A DNA stretch of 64,000 nt, taken from NCBI GenBank assembly GCA_903849645.1, contig CAINJJ010000035.1:62001-126000 (forward strand), read 5' to 3'. Under the pieces are notes generated by a model, which was given only the letters and a program-made list of their open reading frames with translations, did no database searches and was not told where the DNA came from. Below, piece by piece: positions 1 to 8,247 of the stretch. This DNA is from an uncultured Acidobacteriaceae bacterium (GTDB lineage: Bacteria > Acidobacteriota > Terriglobia > Terriglobales > Acidobacteriaceae). The position numbers and the translations under genes are program-made. The first letter of the stretch is position 1; the number at the start of each line of letters is the position of its first letter.

Positions 1-886
1 TGCCGCCGTGGTGTCCAAACTTGAGCTTGTAGGTCTTGCCGCCCAGCGCCAGCCCTGTGAGCTGATGCCCCAGGCAGATGCCAAACACCGGCACGCGGCC
101 CAGAAACTGCCGGATCGCCCGCACCGCATACTCCACCGGCTCCGGGTCGCCCGGCCCGTTGGAGAGAAACACCCCGTCCGGCTTCAGTCCCAGCACGTCG
201 TCCGCGCTGGTCTCCGCCGGCACCACCGTCACCCGGCAGCCCTCCCGCGTCAACATGCGCAGAATATTGTGCTTGATGCCGAAGTCGTAGGCCACCACGT
301 GCAAGTGCTCCCTGGGCTCAACCCTGGGCAGGAATCCCGTCTCCAGGTAGGCGTCGCCCGACTGGTTTCGGCTGTCCTGAGCGTCAAAGGTATAAATCGA
401 CTTGGTTGAAACCACCCGCGCCAGGTCCGTGCCGTCCATCCTGCGAATGCTGCGCGCCTTCAGGACCAGCGCCTCCGCGTCCGCTACCTGCGTCGAAATC
501 ACCCCGCGCATCACGCCGTGCGTGCGCAGGTGCCGCACCAGCGCGCGGGTGTCAATCTCCGCCAGCACCGGAACGGAATACCGCTCCATGTACTCGTCGG
601 TCACCTGCTCCGAGCGCCAGTTCGAACTGATGGGCGAAAACTCGCGCACGATCAAACCCTCGATATAGGGCTTGGCCGACTCGTTGTCTGCCCGGTTGGT
701 GCCGTAGTTTCCGATTTGAGGATTGGTAAGAACGACGATCTGCCCGGCGTAGGAAGGATCAGTGGCGATCTCCTGGTATCCGGTAAGGGAAGTATTGAAA
801 ACAACCTCACCCTGGCATTCGCCTGGATGCCCATAGCCGAGGCCACGGAAGATGCGCCCGTCTTCGAGCGCTAAAATTGCCTGCAT
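1..886 (-). CDS. carA: Carbamoyl-phosphate synthase small subunit (glutaminase), 3' end outside the window
   Basis: Reading the minus strand from an ATG at 886 gives 295 codons without a stop before the window edge. The product begins [15 protein letters not shown] and carries NGPGDPEPV and the class I glutaminase nucleophile motif GICLGHQ, followed by [14 protein letters not shown]. This subunit hydrolyses glutamine and channels ammonia to CarB for carbamoyl phosphate, feeding pyrimidine and arginine synthesis in the cytosol. The N-terminal CPSase domain is complete; the end of the glutaminase domain, with the expected His-Glu dyad, lies to the left of position 1. A purine-rich GAGAGG lies just before the ATG. 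The upstream gene is divergent. Identity is firm; only the C-terminus is unseen. Confidence 0.95.
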   Translation of the reverse strand, partial: MQAILALEDGRIFRGLGYGHPGECQGEVVFNTSLTGYQEIATDPSYAGQIVVLTNPQIGNYGTNRADNESAKPYIEGLIVREFSPISSNWRSEQVTDEYMERYSVPVLAEIDTRALVRHLRTHGVMRGVISTQVADAEALVLKARSIRRMDGTDLARVVSTKSIYTFDAQDSRNQSGDAYLETGFLPRVEPREHLHVVAYDFGIKHNILRMLTREGCRVTVVPAETSADDVLGLKPDGVFLSNGPGDPEPVEYAVRAIRQFLGRVPVFGICLGHQLTGLALGGKTYKLKFGHHGG

Positions 887-1289
887 TGCCTCTCCGAGGA
901 GTGGATTCAGTCAATTCGCGTCAGACTCCGTTATCCTCGCGATGATCAACGTGTGTGGCCTGAATCTGTCCAGTTTGGCCGCGGAGTTGCTGCACGTTGA
1001 GGCGCGAGGACAACCAGCATGACGTGAAGGAAACTGGGTGCCTCAACAACTATATCAGTCTTCGTGCGCCCAGCCGCCCGCCATCCCGAGTTCCACAATC
1101 GCCACTGAAAACAAAGCAGTTGCAGGGGAGCCATGCAAGAACCGAAGTGAGGCCCCACCTCCCGGACACGCCACACAAGACCGGCAAAGAGAACCACCCC
1201 GGCTCCGCGGAAGAGGCGCGCCTCCGCGCCCGGCCGGGATAGTATCATTTCCTTGGAAGATACGAGAGAGTCGGAGCCTAAAGCTGCAC
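887..1289. other. Divergent intergenic region between carA and a GT2 gene
   Basis: About 400 bases separate the divergent starts of carA and the glycosyltransferase. Open frames run through it on both strands, but none has a recognisable domain or a convincing ribosome site, so I treat them as spurious GC-rich frames. It should hold promoters in both directions; I see no confident sigma-70 hexamer pair and no pyrimidine riboswitch or attenuator I could defend. Confidence 0.5.
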
Positions 1290-2087
1290 ATGATCAACCA
1301 TAAAAAAATAGCCGTGGTCCTGCCGGCTTATAACGCGGAAAAGACCCTCGAACGGACCGTTCAGGAGATTCCGCCCTCCGTCGACACATGCATCCTGGTG
1401 GACGACGGCAGCACCGACGGCACCGTCGCACTGGCCGCGAGACTAGGCCTGCAGGTGCTGGTTCACGAGCGCAATCGCGGCTACGGCGGCAACCAGAAAA
1501 CCTGCTACGCCGCCGCCCTTGACGCCGGCGCTGACATCGTCGTCATGCTCCATCCCGACTATCAGTACTCCCCCCTGCTGGTGGAGCCCATGGCCAGCAT
1601 GATCGCCTTCGGCGTCTACGATCTCGTGCTCGGCTCGCGCATCCTCGGCGGCGGCGCCCTCCGCGGCGGAATGCCTGTCATCAAGTACATCGCCAACCGG
1701 ATACTCACCCTCACGCAAAACCTGGCCCTCGGCGCCAAGCTCTCTGAATACCACACCGGCTTTCGCGCCTATAGCCGCGAGATGCTCCTCTCCATGCCGC
1801 TCAGCGCCAACTCCGAAGACTTCATCTTTGACAACCAGGTGCTGGCGCAAGCCATCTATCTGGGCGCTCGCGTCGGCGAAGTCTCATGCCCCACCCACTA
1901 CTTTCCGGATGCCTCCTCCATCAATATGCGGCGCAGCGCCATCTACGGCATCGGCGTCCTGATCACCACCATGGATTGCGTCGCTGCCCGCCTCGGGCTT
2001 TATCGCAAGCCCATCTTTGACTTCCCCCCCCGGCAGTTGAAAGCGCTCAATCAGCCCATCACTCACGCGCTTGGAGACATCCAATGA
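1290..2087 (+). CDS. Family 2 glycosyltransferase, polyprenyl-phosphate-sugar synthase type
   Basis: 265 residues from the ATG at 1290, chosen because homology (KKIAVVLPAYNAEKTL) begins right after it; the frame stays open upstream without recognisable sequence. GT-A fold signatures appear in order: VVLPAYNAEKTL, LVDDGSTDGT near residues 37-46, a metal-site region MLHPDYQYSP, GSRILGGG, and the acceptor-side GFRAYSREML. No membrane segment is visible. DPM1-type relatives move a sugar from a nucleotide donor to polyprenyl phosphate at the cytoplasmic face. The stop overlaps the start of the next gene (ATGA at 2084-2087), which encodes a multi-spanning protein with GT-C-like features. I infer that this enzyme makes the lipid-linked sugar its neighbour uses. 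The sugar is unknown. Confidence 0.85.
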   Translation: MINHKKIAVVLPAYNAEKTLERTVQEIPPSVDTCILVDDGSTDGTVALAARLGLQVLVHERNRGYGGNQKTCYAAALDAGADIVVMLHPDYQYSPLLVEPMASMIAFGVYDLVLGSRILGGGALRGGMPVIKYIANRILTLTQNLALGAKLSEYHTGFRAYSREMLLSMPLSANSEDFIFDNQVLAQAIYLGARVGEVSCPTHYFPDASSINMRRSAIYGIGVLITTMDCVAARLGLYRKPIFDFPPRQLKALNQPITHALGDIQ

Positions 2088-3628
2088 GGATCGCCCCGGA
2101 TGGGCGATTCCCCATCCTCCGCCTGGCTGGACTGACTGGCGCCGCCCTTGCCATCCACGGCTATCATCTCGGCGTGGAAGACGGCGAGATCTATGTCCCT
2201 GCCGCCAAAAAGCTCGTCCATCCCGAGCTCTATCCCTTCGCCCCGGAGTTCTTCCTCTCCCACGGCCACATGTCGCTCTTCAGCCCCATCCTCGCCTGGA
2301 GCGCGCGGCTCACCCATATTCCCATCGACTGGACCCTGTTGCTCTGGTACGTCGCCAGCCTGTTTGCCATCCTTGCCTCCTGCTGGCTGCTGGCGAGCGC
2401 TTGCTTCAGCTCGTCCCGCGCGCGCTGGAGCGCGATGATGGTCATCACCGCCGTCCTCACCATGCCCGCCACCAACACGGGCTTGCTGCTCGTGGACCCC
2501 TACGTCACCGCCCGCTCCTTTTCCACGCCGCTCACCCTCTTTGCTCTGGCCTGGTTCATCCGCCGCCGCTTCGTCCTTGCCGCTCTGGCCACCGCGCTGG
2601 TCGGCGCCATCCATCCCCAGATGTGCGCCTATCTGCTGTTTCTCTTCGGCGTCATGATTGTGGCCGAGCGCAGCAGCAGCAGGGTGCGCGAACGCGTCCC
2701 GACCTCAGCGGCCGCCGCTTTTCTCCCTACCGGCTTCACCCTCGCGCCCGCCACCGGCCCCTATCGCGAAGCCCTCTACTCCCGCGACTATTTTTTCCTT
2801 TACAACTGGGAGTGGTATCACTGGCTGGGCATGCTTGCTCCCCTCGCCATCCTGGCCTGGTTCTGGAAGAGCGATCTCCGTGGAACCCTCCCCGGCTTCC
2901 GCCGCATCAGCTTCGCTCTCATCCCCTTCGGCCTCGTCTCCATCGTCGCCGCCGGCATCCTGGGCTCTTCGCAGCGTTTTGAAATGTTCGCCCGCCTCCA
3001 GCCTCTGCGCACCTTCCACCTCATCACCCTCGTCTTCGTCCTTTTCCTCGCCGGGGTCGCCGGCGAGTACTTGGGCCGCAGGGGCCTCGCCATCATGGCT
3101 GGGCTGGCTCTTGCACTGGCAGCCGGCATGTACTATGCGGGTACGCAGACCTACCCCAGCAGCCCTCAGGTCGAGATTCCCTCCTCCACCAGCAGCAACC
3201 CCTGGGTCAACGCCCTGCTCTGGGTCCGGCACAACACCCCCACCGACGCCGTCTTCGCCGCCGACTCCCGCTACTTCAAGGACGACCTCAGCGACCTGCA
3301 CGGATTCCGCGCCGTCTCCGAGCGCTCCGCACTCGCCGACTACTACAAGGACAGTGGCGTCGTCTCCCTCTTTCCCGCTCTGGCCGTCGAGTGGAAGCAG
3401 ATGAGCAACGCCACCTATGGCCTCAATCACTTCTCCATCGACCAGTTCCGCCATCTACGCGCTGAATACCCCGACGTCTCCTGGACCGTCATTCACGGCC
3501 CGGCCCCCGCGGGCCTGACCTGCCCTTACCAGCAGCAGGGCTACTCCGTCTGCCAGATGCCTGCCCCCCCTCTTGCCCAATCCCCTCAACTCCTTGCGAC
3601 GCCCCCCTCCGCGCCGTCAAAGAATTAG
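2084..3628 (+). CDS. Multi-spanning membrane protein, GT-C-like glycosyltransferase candidate (paralogue of 29400-30887)
   Basis: 514 residues with about ten hydrophobic segments and a C-terminal soluble tail of about 150 residues. After the first membrane helix comes a short loop with GYHLGVEDGEIYVPAAK; an acidic pair in the first outer loop is characteristic of GT-C enzymes using polyprenyl-phosphate sugars. The tail has WVRHNTPTDAVFAADSRYF, like the periplasmic domains of that fold. The same blocks in the same order occur in the protein at 29400-30887, so the two are paralogues. It overlaps the upstream GT2 gene by four bases, implying translational coupling. I do not recognise a named family. 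The sugar-transfer role is inference from motif position and neighbour. Confidence 0.6.
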   Translation: MRIAPDGRFPILRLAGLTGAALAIHGYHLGVEDGEIYVPAAKKLVHPELYPFAPEFFLSHGHMSLFSPILAWSARLTHIPIDWTLLLWYVASLFAILASCWLLASACFSSSRARWSAMMVITAVLTMPATNTGLLLVDPYVTARSFSTPLTLFALAWFIRRRFVLAALATALVGAIHPQMCAYLLFLFGVMIVAERSSSRVRERVPTSAAAAFLPTGFTLAPATGPYREALYSRDYFFLYNWEWYHWLGMLAPLAILAWFWKSDLRGTLPGFRRISFALIPFGLVSIVAAGILGSSQRFEMFARLQPLRTFHLITLVFVLFLAGVAGEYLGRRGLAIMAGLALALAAGMYYAGTQTYPSSPQVEIPSSTSSNPWVNALLWVRHNTPTDAVFAADSRYFKDDLSDLHGFRAVSERSALADYYKDSGVVSLFPALAVEWKQMSNATYGLNHFSIDQFRHLRAEYPDVSWTVIHGPAPAGLTCPYQQQGYSVCQMPAPPLAQSPQLLATPPSAPSKN

Positions 3629-3725
3629 GCCTTTTTTCTCCACCTGCCCCTCCAGGCATCCCCGTCCCCGGAGCAGACAGGCTATCCTTGGATAAAACAT
3701 TCATGCCCGCTCGGGAGGCGGCGCG

Positions 3726-5132
3726 ATGCTCAACCTGTCCCAGCGACTGATTCTCGGCTGCGTACTGCTTGCGGGCCTCACTCTCGGCCTCGTCGTGGCC
3801 ACCCACTCGGCCCTGGCCGCGGCCGGCCAGGCTTCCCTGGCCTATCTATTTGTGCTCGCCGCCTCGCTGGTCGAGGCCGGCACCATCTACTTTGTCCTTC
3901 GCCCCATCCACAAGGTAGCCCGCGACGCACGCAAGATCGCCGGCGGCAACCTCGACCACCGCGTCGAGTGGAGCAGCCGGGAGGACTTCGGCGTCATCGC
4001 CAGCGAGATCAACCGCATCGCCGTTCGCCTCCGCGAACTGCGCGACTCCGACGCAGGCCGCCGCCAGATGGAGTTCCAGCTCTCTGACGCCGTCCTCCAG
4101 TCCATCTTTGAGCCCATCATCGTCACAGACGCCAAGGGCCACATCCTCAAGGTCAACCAGGCCGCTTCAGAGCTCATGGGCGCAGCCGCCAACGACCGCA
4201 TGGCCCTCGCCAGCACCCCCGGCGGCGACAAGATCCTCAGCGCCATCCGCGACGCCGTCGCCATGCAGAAGGCGGTGGCCACAGAAGACGAAGCCTCCAT
4301 GCTGCCTATGCGCATCGGCAACCAGGAGCGCAGCTACCGCCTTCGCACCACTCCCATGCGCGACTCCGAAGGCCGCCTCCTCGGTACCGTCACCACTCTC
4401 GAGGACGTCACCAGCCTCCAGGACACCGACCGGTTCAAGACCCAGTTCATCTCCGTGGCCAGCCGCAAGCTCCGCGACCCACTCCTCCAGTTGCGCCGCG
4501 GCCTCTACGCCCTCGGCCAGGGCTTCGCCGGCGAACTTCGCCCCCTCCAGGTCGAACTCATCGCCGCCGCCAGCCAGGAGTCGGAAAAACTCGACGTCCT
4601 CATGGCCGACCTCATCGAGGTCGCAGAGCTAGACACCGGCAAGCGCGAGTTCAAGCTCGAACGCATCCGGCCCCACCAGGCCCTCGGCGAAGCCCGCGAC
4701 CGCTTCTGCGACGAATCCTCCCAGAAGCGCATCCGCGTCGAAATCGCCGCTTACGCCGACCTCTCCTTTGTCGAGGCAGACCGCCTGGCCATCCGCTCCA
4801 TCCTCGACAATCTCCTCTCCAACGCCCTCCGCTACACCCCCGCCGGGGGAGAGATTCTCCTCGCCGCCGAGGAGATCAAGACCTTCGTGCAGTTCACCGT
4901 GCGCGATACCGGCCGCGGCATCGAGGCCGAGCGCCTCAGCACCATCTTCGACCGCTTCAACGCCTTCTCCGACTCCGGCACCGGCATGGGCCTCGCTCTC
5001 GTTCGCCGCCTCGTCGAGTCCCTGGGCGGACAAATCGCCGCCGAGAGCCGCCTCGGCATCGGAACCACCTTCCGCTTCACCCTTCCCGTGGCCGTCACAA
5101 GCCAGCTTCATCATCCCGTCGAGGTCGGCTGA
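3726..5132 (+). CDS. PAS-containing sensor histidine kinase with a degenerate H-box, paired with a KdpD-like protein
   Basis: 468 residues: two membrane helices (about 7-29 and 38-58), HAMP (about 59-113), PAS (about 120-230), HisKA-like segment, and an HATPase domain. The ATPase boxes look intact: ILDNLLSNALRYTP (N), VRDTGRGI (G1), GTGMGLALVRRL (G2). The H-box, normally SHELRTPL, reads SRKLRDPL: codon CGC at 4464-4466 puts Arg247 where the phosphoacceptor His belongs, and Lys replaces the next Glu. Canonical autophosphorylation is therefore unlikely. The gene is 3 bases upstream of a protein containing only the KdpD input domains, so the two together resemble a KdpD cut in two. It may be an ATP-binding pseudokinase or use another residue. 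No kdpE or kdpABC lies nearby. Confidence 0.85.
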   Translation: MLNLSQRLILGCVLLAGLTLGLVVATHSALAAAGQASLAYLFVLAASLVEAGTIYFVLRPIHKVARDARKIAGGNLDHRVEWSSREDFGVIASEINRIAVRLRELRDSDAGRRQMEFQLSDAVLQSIFEPIIVTDAKGHILKVNQAASELMGAAANDRMALASTPGGDKILSAIRDAVAMQKAVATEDEASMLPMRIGNQERSYRLRTTPMRDSEGRLLGTVTTLEDVTSLQDTDRFKTQFISVASRKLRDPLLQLRRGLYALGQGFAGELRPLQVELIAAASQESEKLDVLMADLIEVAELDTGKREFKLERIRPHQALGEARDRFCDESSQKRIRVEIAAYADLSFVEADRLAIRSILDNLLSNALRYTPAGGEILLAAEEIKTFVQFTVRDTGRGIEAERLSTIFDRFNAFSDSGTGMGLALVRRLVESLGGQIAAESRLGIGTTFRFTLPVAVTSQLHHPVEVG

Positions 5133-5135
5133 GCC

Positions 5136-6260
5136 ATGGCTGAGATCATCCTTGAGAAAAAGCCCGAACTCGCCAGGCTCCGCATCTACATTGGCGCGGC
5201 CCCCGGCGTGGGCAAGACCTACCACATGCTCAACGACGCCCACGTGGCCCGCAAGCAGGGCGTGGACCTCATCATCGGCCTCATCGAGCCCCACAGCCGC
5301 CAGGAAACCTTCGACCAGATCAAGGACCTTGAGATCGTGCCCCTCCGCGAGATTCCCTATCGCGGCGTCACTCTCAAGGAGATGGACGTGGACGCCATCC
5401 TCGCCCGCCGCCCCCACACCGTCCTCGTCGACGAGCTGGCCCACACCAACGTCCCCGGCAGCAAGAACCGCAAGCGCTACGAAGACGTCCTCGAACTCCT
5501 CGACGCCGGCATCAACGTCTGGACCGCGGTCAACATCCAGCACCTCGAAACCCTCAACGACTCCGTCAACCGCTCCGCCAACACTGTCATCCGCGAGACC
5601 GTCCCCGACAACTTCTTCAAGCGCGCCGACGAAGTGGTCAACGTGGACGTCACCGTGGACGAACTCCGCGGCCGCCTCCGCCAGGGCAAGATATACGCCG
5701 CCGAAAAAGTCGAGCAGTCCCTCGCCAACTTCTTCCGCAAGGGCAACCTCAACATGCTCCGCGAGCTCGCCCTGCGCACCACGGCAGAGCAGGTGGGCAA
5801 CCGCGCCGCCGAGTACCGCCGCACCCAGGGGCTCGAGCAGGCTCCCATCCCTGAGAAGGTCATGGTCTGCCTCAGCACCCGCCCCGGCACCGAGCGCCTG
5901 CTCCGCGTCGGCTCCCGCGTCGCCGGACGCCTCGCCAGCAACTGGTACGCCGTCTACGTCACCCGCCCCGAAGACGACAAGGGACACGGCGACCCCGAGG
6001 CCTTCCAGCGCCTCCAGGAGTACCAGCGCATGGCCCGCGACCTCGGCGCCCAGGTCGTCAACCTTACCGACAAGAACGTCTCCGACGCCCTCATCCGCTT
6101 CGCCCAGCAGGAGTCCATCTCCCACGTCGTCTTTGGCCAGTCCGCCCGCTCCCGCTTTGACATCCTCTTCCGCGGCTCCGTCCTCAACCGCTTCCTCTCC
6201 GAGGTTCGCGACGTCACCGTCCAGGTCGTCCCCATGCAGAAACCCCTCCGCCGCGGATAA
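5136..6260 (+). CDS. KdpD-type N-terminal sensor protein (KdpD domain plus USP domain) without a kinase
   Basis: 374 residues. The first about 210 form the KdpD domain, with Walker A GAAPGVGKT, Walker B VLVDELAHTN, and family blocks NRKRYEDVLELLDAGI, WTAVNIQHLETLND and LRELALRTTAEQV. Residues about 240-370 are a universal-stress-like domain (VMVCLSTRPGTERLL...WYAVYV and HVVFGQSARSRFDILFRGS). Full-length KdpD of about 900 residues continues into four membrane helices and a kinase; here the protein stops at PLRRG, before them. In KdpD this region senses potassium status and, in some bacteria, binds cyclic di-AMP. The upstream gene supplies membrane and kinase-like domains. The split architecture is seen; cooperation between the two is inferred. 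Confidence 0.85.
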   Translation: MAEIILEKKPELARLRIYIGAAPGVGKTYHMLNDAHVARKQGVDLIIGLIEPHSRQETFDQIKDLEIVPLREIPYRGVTLKEMDVDAILARRPHTVLVDELAHTNVPGSKNRKRYEDVLELLDAGINVWTAVNIQHLETLNDSVNRSANTVIRETVPDNFFKRADEVVNVDVTVDELRGRLRQGKIYAAEKVEQSLANFFRKGNLNMLRELALRTTAEQVGNRAAEYRRTQGLEQAPIPEKVMVCLSTRPGTERLLRVGSRVAGRLASNWYAVYVTRPEDDKGHGDPEAFQRLQEYQRMARDLGAQVVNLTDKNVSDALIRFAQQESISHVVFGQSARSRFDILFRGSVLNRFLSEVRDVTVQVVPMQKPLRRG

Positions 6261-6399
6261 CCACCCGCCTCAAGTCGTCGGGCCTGACCCTCGAGTTCAA
6301 GCCGGATGCCGCATATCCCTCGCATTTGGGGACATGGGAAGCCACGAATCTCAAAAGCACCTGGCGCTCCAGCCGTGGTTCGCCCTTCCGGAGGAAGCA

Positions 6400-6571
6400 G
6401 GGAGGCTTCCCAGGCTGCGGAAAGGCTCCATAAATGCCATCGAAGTATCAGGGCGCGACTTAATTCTTGCCGTAATGCTATTGAGACAGAGGGCTTTACC
6501 GGCTGCGGAAAGACTCGATGGGGAAGGCACGAAGTGTCATGGCACGACTTCAGTCGTGCCATAAAGCCGAT
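6400..6571 (-). repeat. Two-unit intergenic repeat with GGCACGACTGAAGTCGTGCC core (first locus)
   Basis: The 399-base gap after the KdpD-like gene contains two similar units in minus orientation. One holds the exact 20-bp palindromic core at 6541-6560. The other is degenerate (GCGCGACTTAATTC around 6452-6465). Read on the minus strand, each core is followed by a segment like TGACACTTCGATGGC, then TTTCCGCAGCC and a GGTAAAGCC-like block. The same arrangement, also two units, occurs at 28380-28583. A further possible fragment of the hairpin family seen at 23303 lies near 6333-6350 (TTGGGGACATGGGAAGCCA). Confidence 0.7.
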
Positions 6572-6659
6572 CAAATCAATTGGGTTTTACCCCCTGGGGT
6601 GTGCTTTTCCGGCTTTCTCCTCAAAGGCAGCCCCTACGCCGCAGCCTGTTCAGCCCAAA

Positions 6660-7181
6660 CTATCTGCCGTTCGCTGCGCCGGCTGGCTGCCCGGAAGACA
6701 GCTTGCACGGCCCGTAATCCTTGCTGATTTTCTCCACCGTGAACGTCCGGTCGCCGGCGCTGCCTTTCACTTTCTTCAACTTCGTCCCATGAAACTTCAC
6801 CAGGTCACCCACCTTCAGGTTGGCGGTCTCCCCAGCCAGGGCATAGGTCTTCGCATCGTCTTGAGTTTGAACCTCCAGGCCATTCGGGCCGCTGAAGACA
6901 CAGCCCTTCAAGGTGTGATGACTGTGATTCACCTCAATTAGAACCACCGTGCCAACCACCACGGCGCCCACCCCGACGGCAACGGCGGCGATCTGGCCCC
7001 CGGACGGGCCAATGTTTAACTTGCTGGGTTGCAGTCCGCTGGTGCACGCGGTGGGACCAACCGACGCGCAACAAACAAGCGAAGCCAGCGTTACGGCAAC
7101 CAACTTCTTCCCAGGCCGCGGTGCGTCAGAGTGCCTTGAATTTGCATGGGACGGCTCGATAATCGCTCGATGGACTTTCAT
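6660..7181 (-). CDS. Small secreted protein of unknown function
   Basis: 173 residues from the ATG at 7181, chosen because a good GAGGAG ribosome site lies about 6 bases upstream; the longer open frame has no such site. The N-terminus is basic then hydrophobic (KKLVAVTLASLVCCASVG), typical of a signal peptide. A second hydrophobic helix follows (IAAVAVGVGAVVVGTVVLIEV), then a compact domain with HHTLKGCVFSGPNGLEV, KTYALAG, LKVGDLVKFHG and FTVEKISKDYGPC. Two cysteines in this domain could pair outside the membrane. I know no function. It stands alone, with repeat-rich DNA downstream and an IS remnant upstream. Confidence 0.65.
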   Translation of the reverse strand: MKVHRAIIEPSHANSRHSDAPRPGKKLVAVTLASLVCCASVGPTACTSGLQPSKLNIGPSGGQIAAVAVGVGAVVVGTVVLIEVNHSHHTLKGCVFSGPNGLEVQTQDDAKTYALAGETANLKVGDLVKFHGTKLKKVKGSAGDRTFTVEKISKDYGPCKLSSGQPAGAANGR

Positions 7182-7413
7182 CTCGCTCTCCTCAATCATG
7201 GGGATTCCCGCTCGGGCTGGGAGGGATGCGTATGCGTTTGGCTTCGATCTTCGAGGGGTGCGACTCGCCTGGACTGGCCTTGAGGGGAATGCGGCAACGA
7301 GCCAGTCGTATTCCGGGACCATACACTGAAAACGTGCCCGTTTGCAATGATTCGGGAGATAGCACTTGAGAATCTCCGCGCCGGACCCGCTGGCTCCCTC
7401 AAGCAATGGGCTC

Positions 7414-7468
7414 AGGGCCTGTTAACACTACCAGGGCGGATGGCGTCCGGGTAGTGTTAACAGGCCCT
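7414..7468. repeat. Perfect 19-bp inverted repeat with 17-base loop beside an IS remnant
   Basis: AGGGCCTGTTAACACTACC at 7414-7432 is repeated as its exact reverse complement at 7450-7468. It lies immediately downstream, in the minus sense, of the decayed transposase. Two facing copies of one terminus with almost nothing between them suggest collapsed insertion-sequence ends or a small non-autonomous element. No T-run follows on either side, so a terminator is less likely. Confidence 0.7.
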
Positions 7469-7539
7469 AGTACAACAGTTGTAGATTGAAGATTGGCATA
7501 AGTGAGCCTCGTTTCCGGTAGTCACATCGTAGTGTATGG

Positions 7540-8048
7540 AATTGATGGAGTCTTCGCCATTCGGACCAAAGCAGCGCTGCCCGGCTACGTGAACAAGGGC
7601 ATCCAGCGTAGCTTTCGAGGTGGGTGCGTAAAACCAATAGCAGGCGTGTTCCGGCTCTTGCTCGATGCTGCGCCGCACCAGCAGTCCGTGGCTCAAGCCA
7701 CCCTCTTCCCAACCCCGGATCAGAGTCCATTCATCCAGTCGTTCGCCTTTGCTGTCCGAGCCTGCAGAAACCCGCTCCCAGGCCAGATTCGGCAGACTCT
7801 GTGCAATGGCATCCACGCGCCGCTGCACGCTATCTGGCCAGCGCATGCGCTGGTCGCGGGCGATGGCCAGCACATACCCCAACCGCTGCTCTTCCAGCCA
7901 CTGGCGCAGTTTCCTGTTGTTGCCAGAGACCTCATCGGAACCCGCAGACAGACCCGCGATCAGGCCATGCGCCCGCAATAACTCCTGCTTCCAACCCGAA
8001 AGTGGTGGCTCCGTAGCTTCCGCCGGAGGGTCGTATCCCAGAGCAACT
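7540..8048 (-). pseudogene. Remnant of an IS701-type transposase
   Basis: The minus frame encodes SDEVSGNNRKLRQWLEEQ, RLGYVLAIARDQR, a SAGSDSKGERLDEWT block, LLVRRSIEQEPEHACYWFYAP and LVHVAGQRC. These match in order the second half of IS701/IS4-group DDE transposases (the DEVYG...RRWLE, YVLAV, KGPR.YDW, LLVRRS, YYL.FAP, L..VAG.RW series). The N-terminal half, including the first catalytic aspartate region, is missing, and the C-terminal region after VAG is replaced by unrelated sequence, so it cannot make an active enzyme. The family is recalled from motif order, not a search. The DNA between it and rhaT (8049-8247) holds nothing I recognise. Confidence 0.65.
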
Positions 8049-8247
8049 TCATCTTATAACTGTCTACAAATGTGGTATTTAGCCCACGGAGTAGGTCTTC
8101 CGGGGAAGTCCTGTTTTGTAAAGTCGCAGCCAGGGACCCGATGGGCCGCGCGCCACGCGACCCTGCCCAGGAGGCGCCACAGTGCCCCGCTGTGCCCTTT
8201 TCAAAACATCAACCGACGGGGGAGCTCCCAATGCCTGGGCCCTGTTT

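Noticed and set aside
1038..1289. N-terminal extension of the first GT2 gene
   Set aside because: The extension is Pro/Arg-rich and lacks homology; the GT2 fold begins immediately after the ATG at 1290.
4629..6125. 498-codon minus-strand frame opposite the KdpD-like gene
   Set aside because: Shadow of the real gene with biased composition and no domain.
4768..6564. 598-codon plus-strand frame across the kinase and KdpD-like genes
   Set aside because: Ser/Pro/Ala-rich out-of-frame translation of two real genes.
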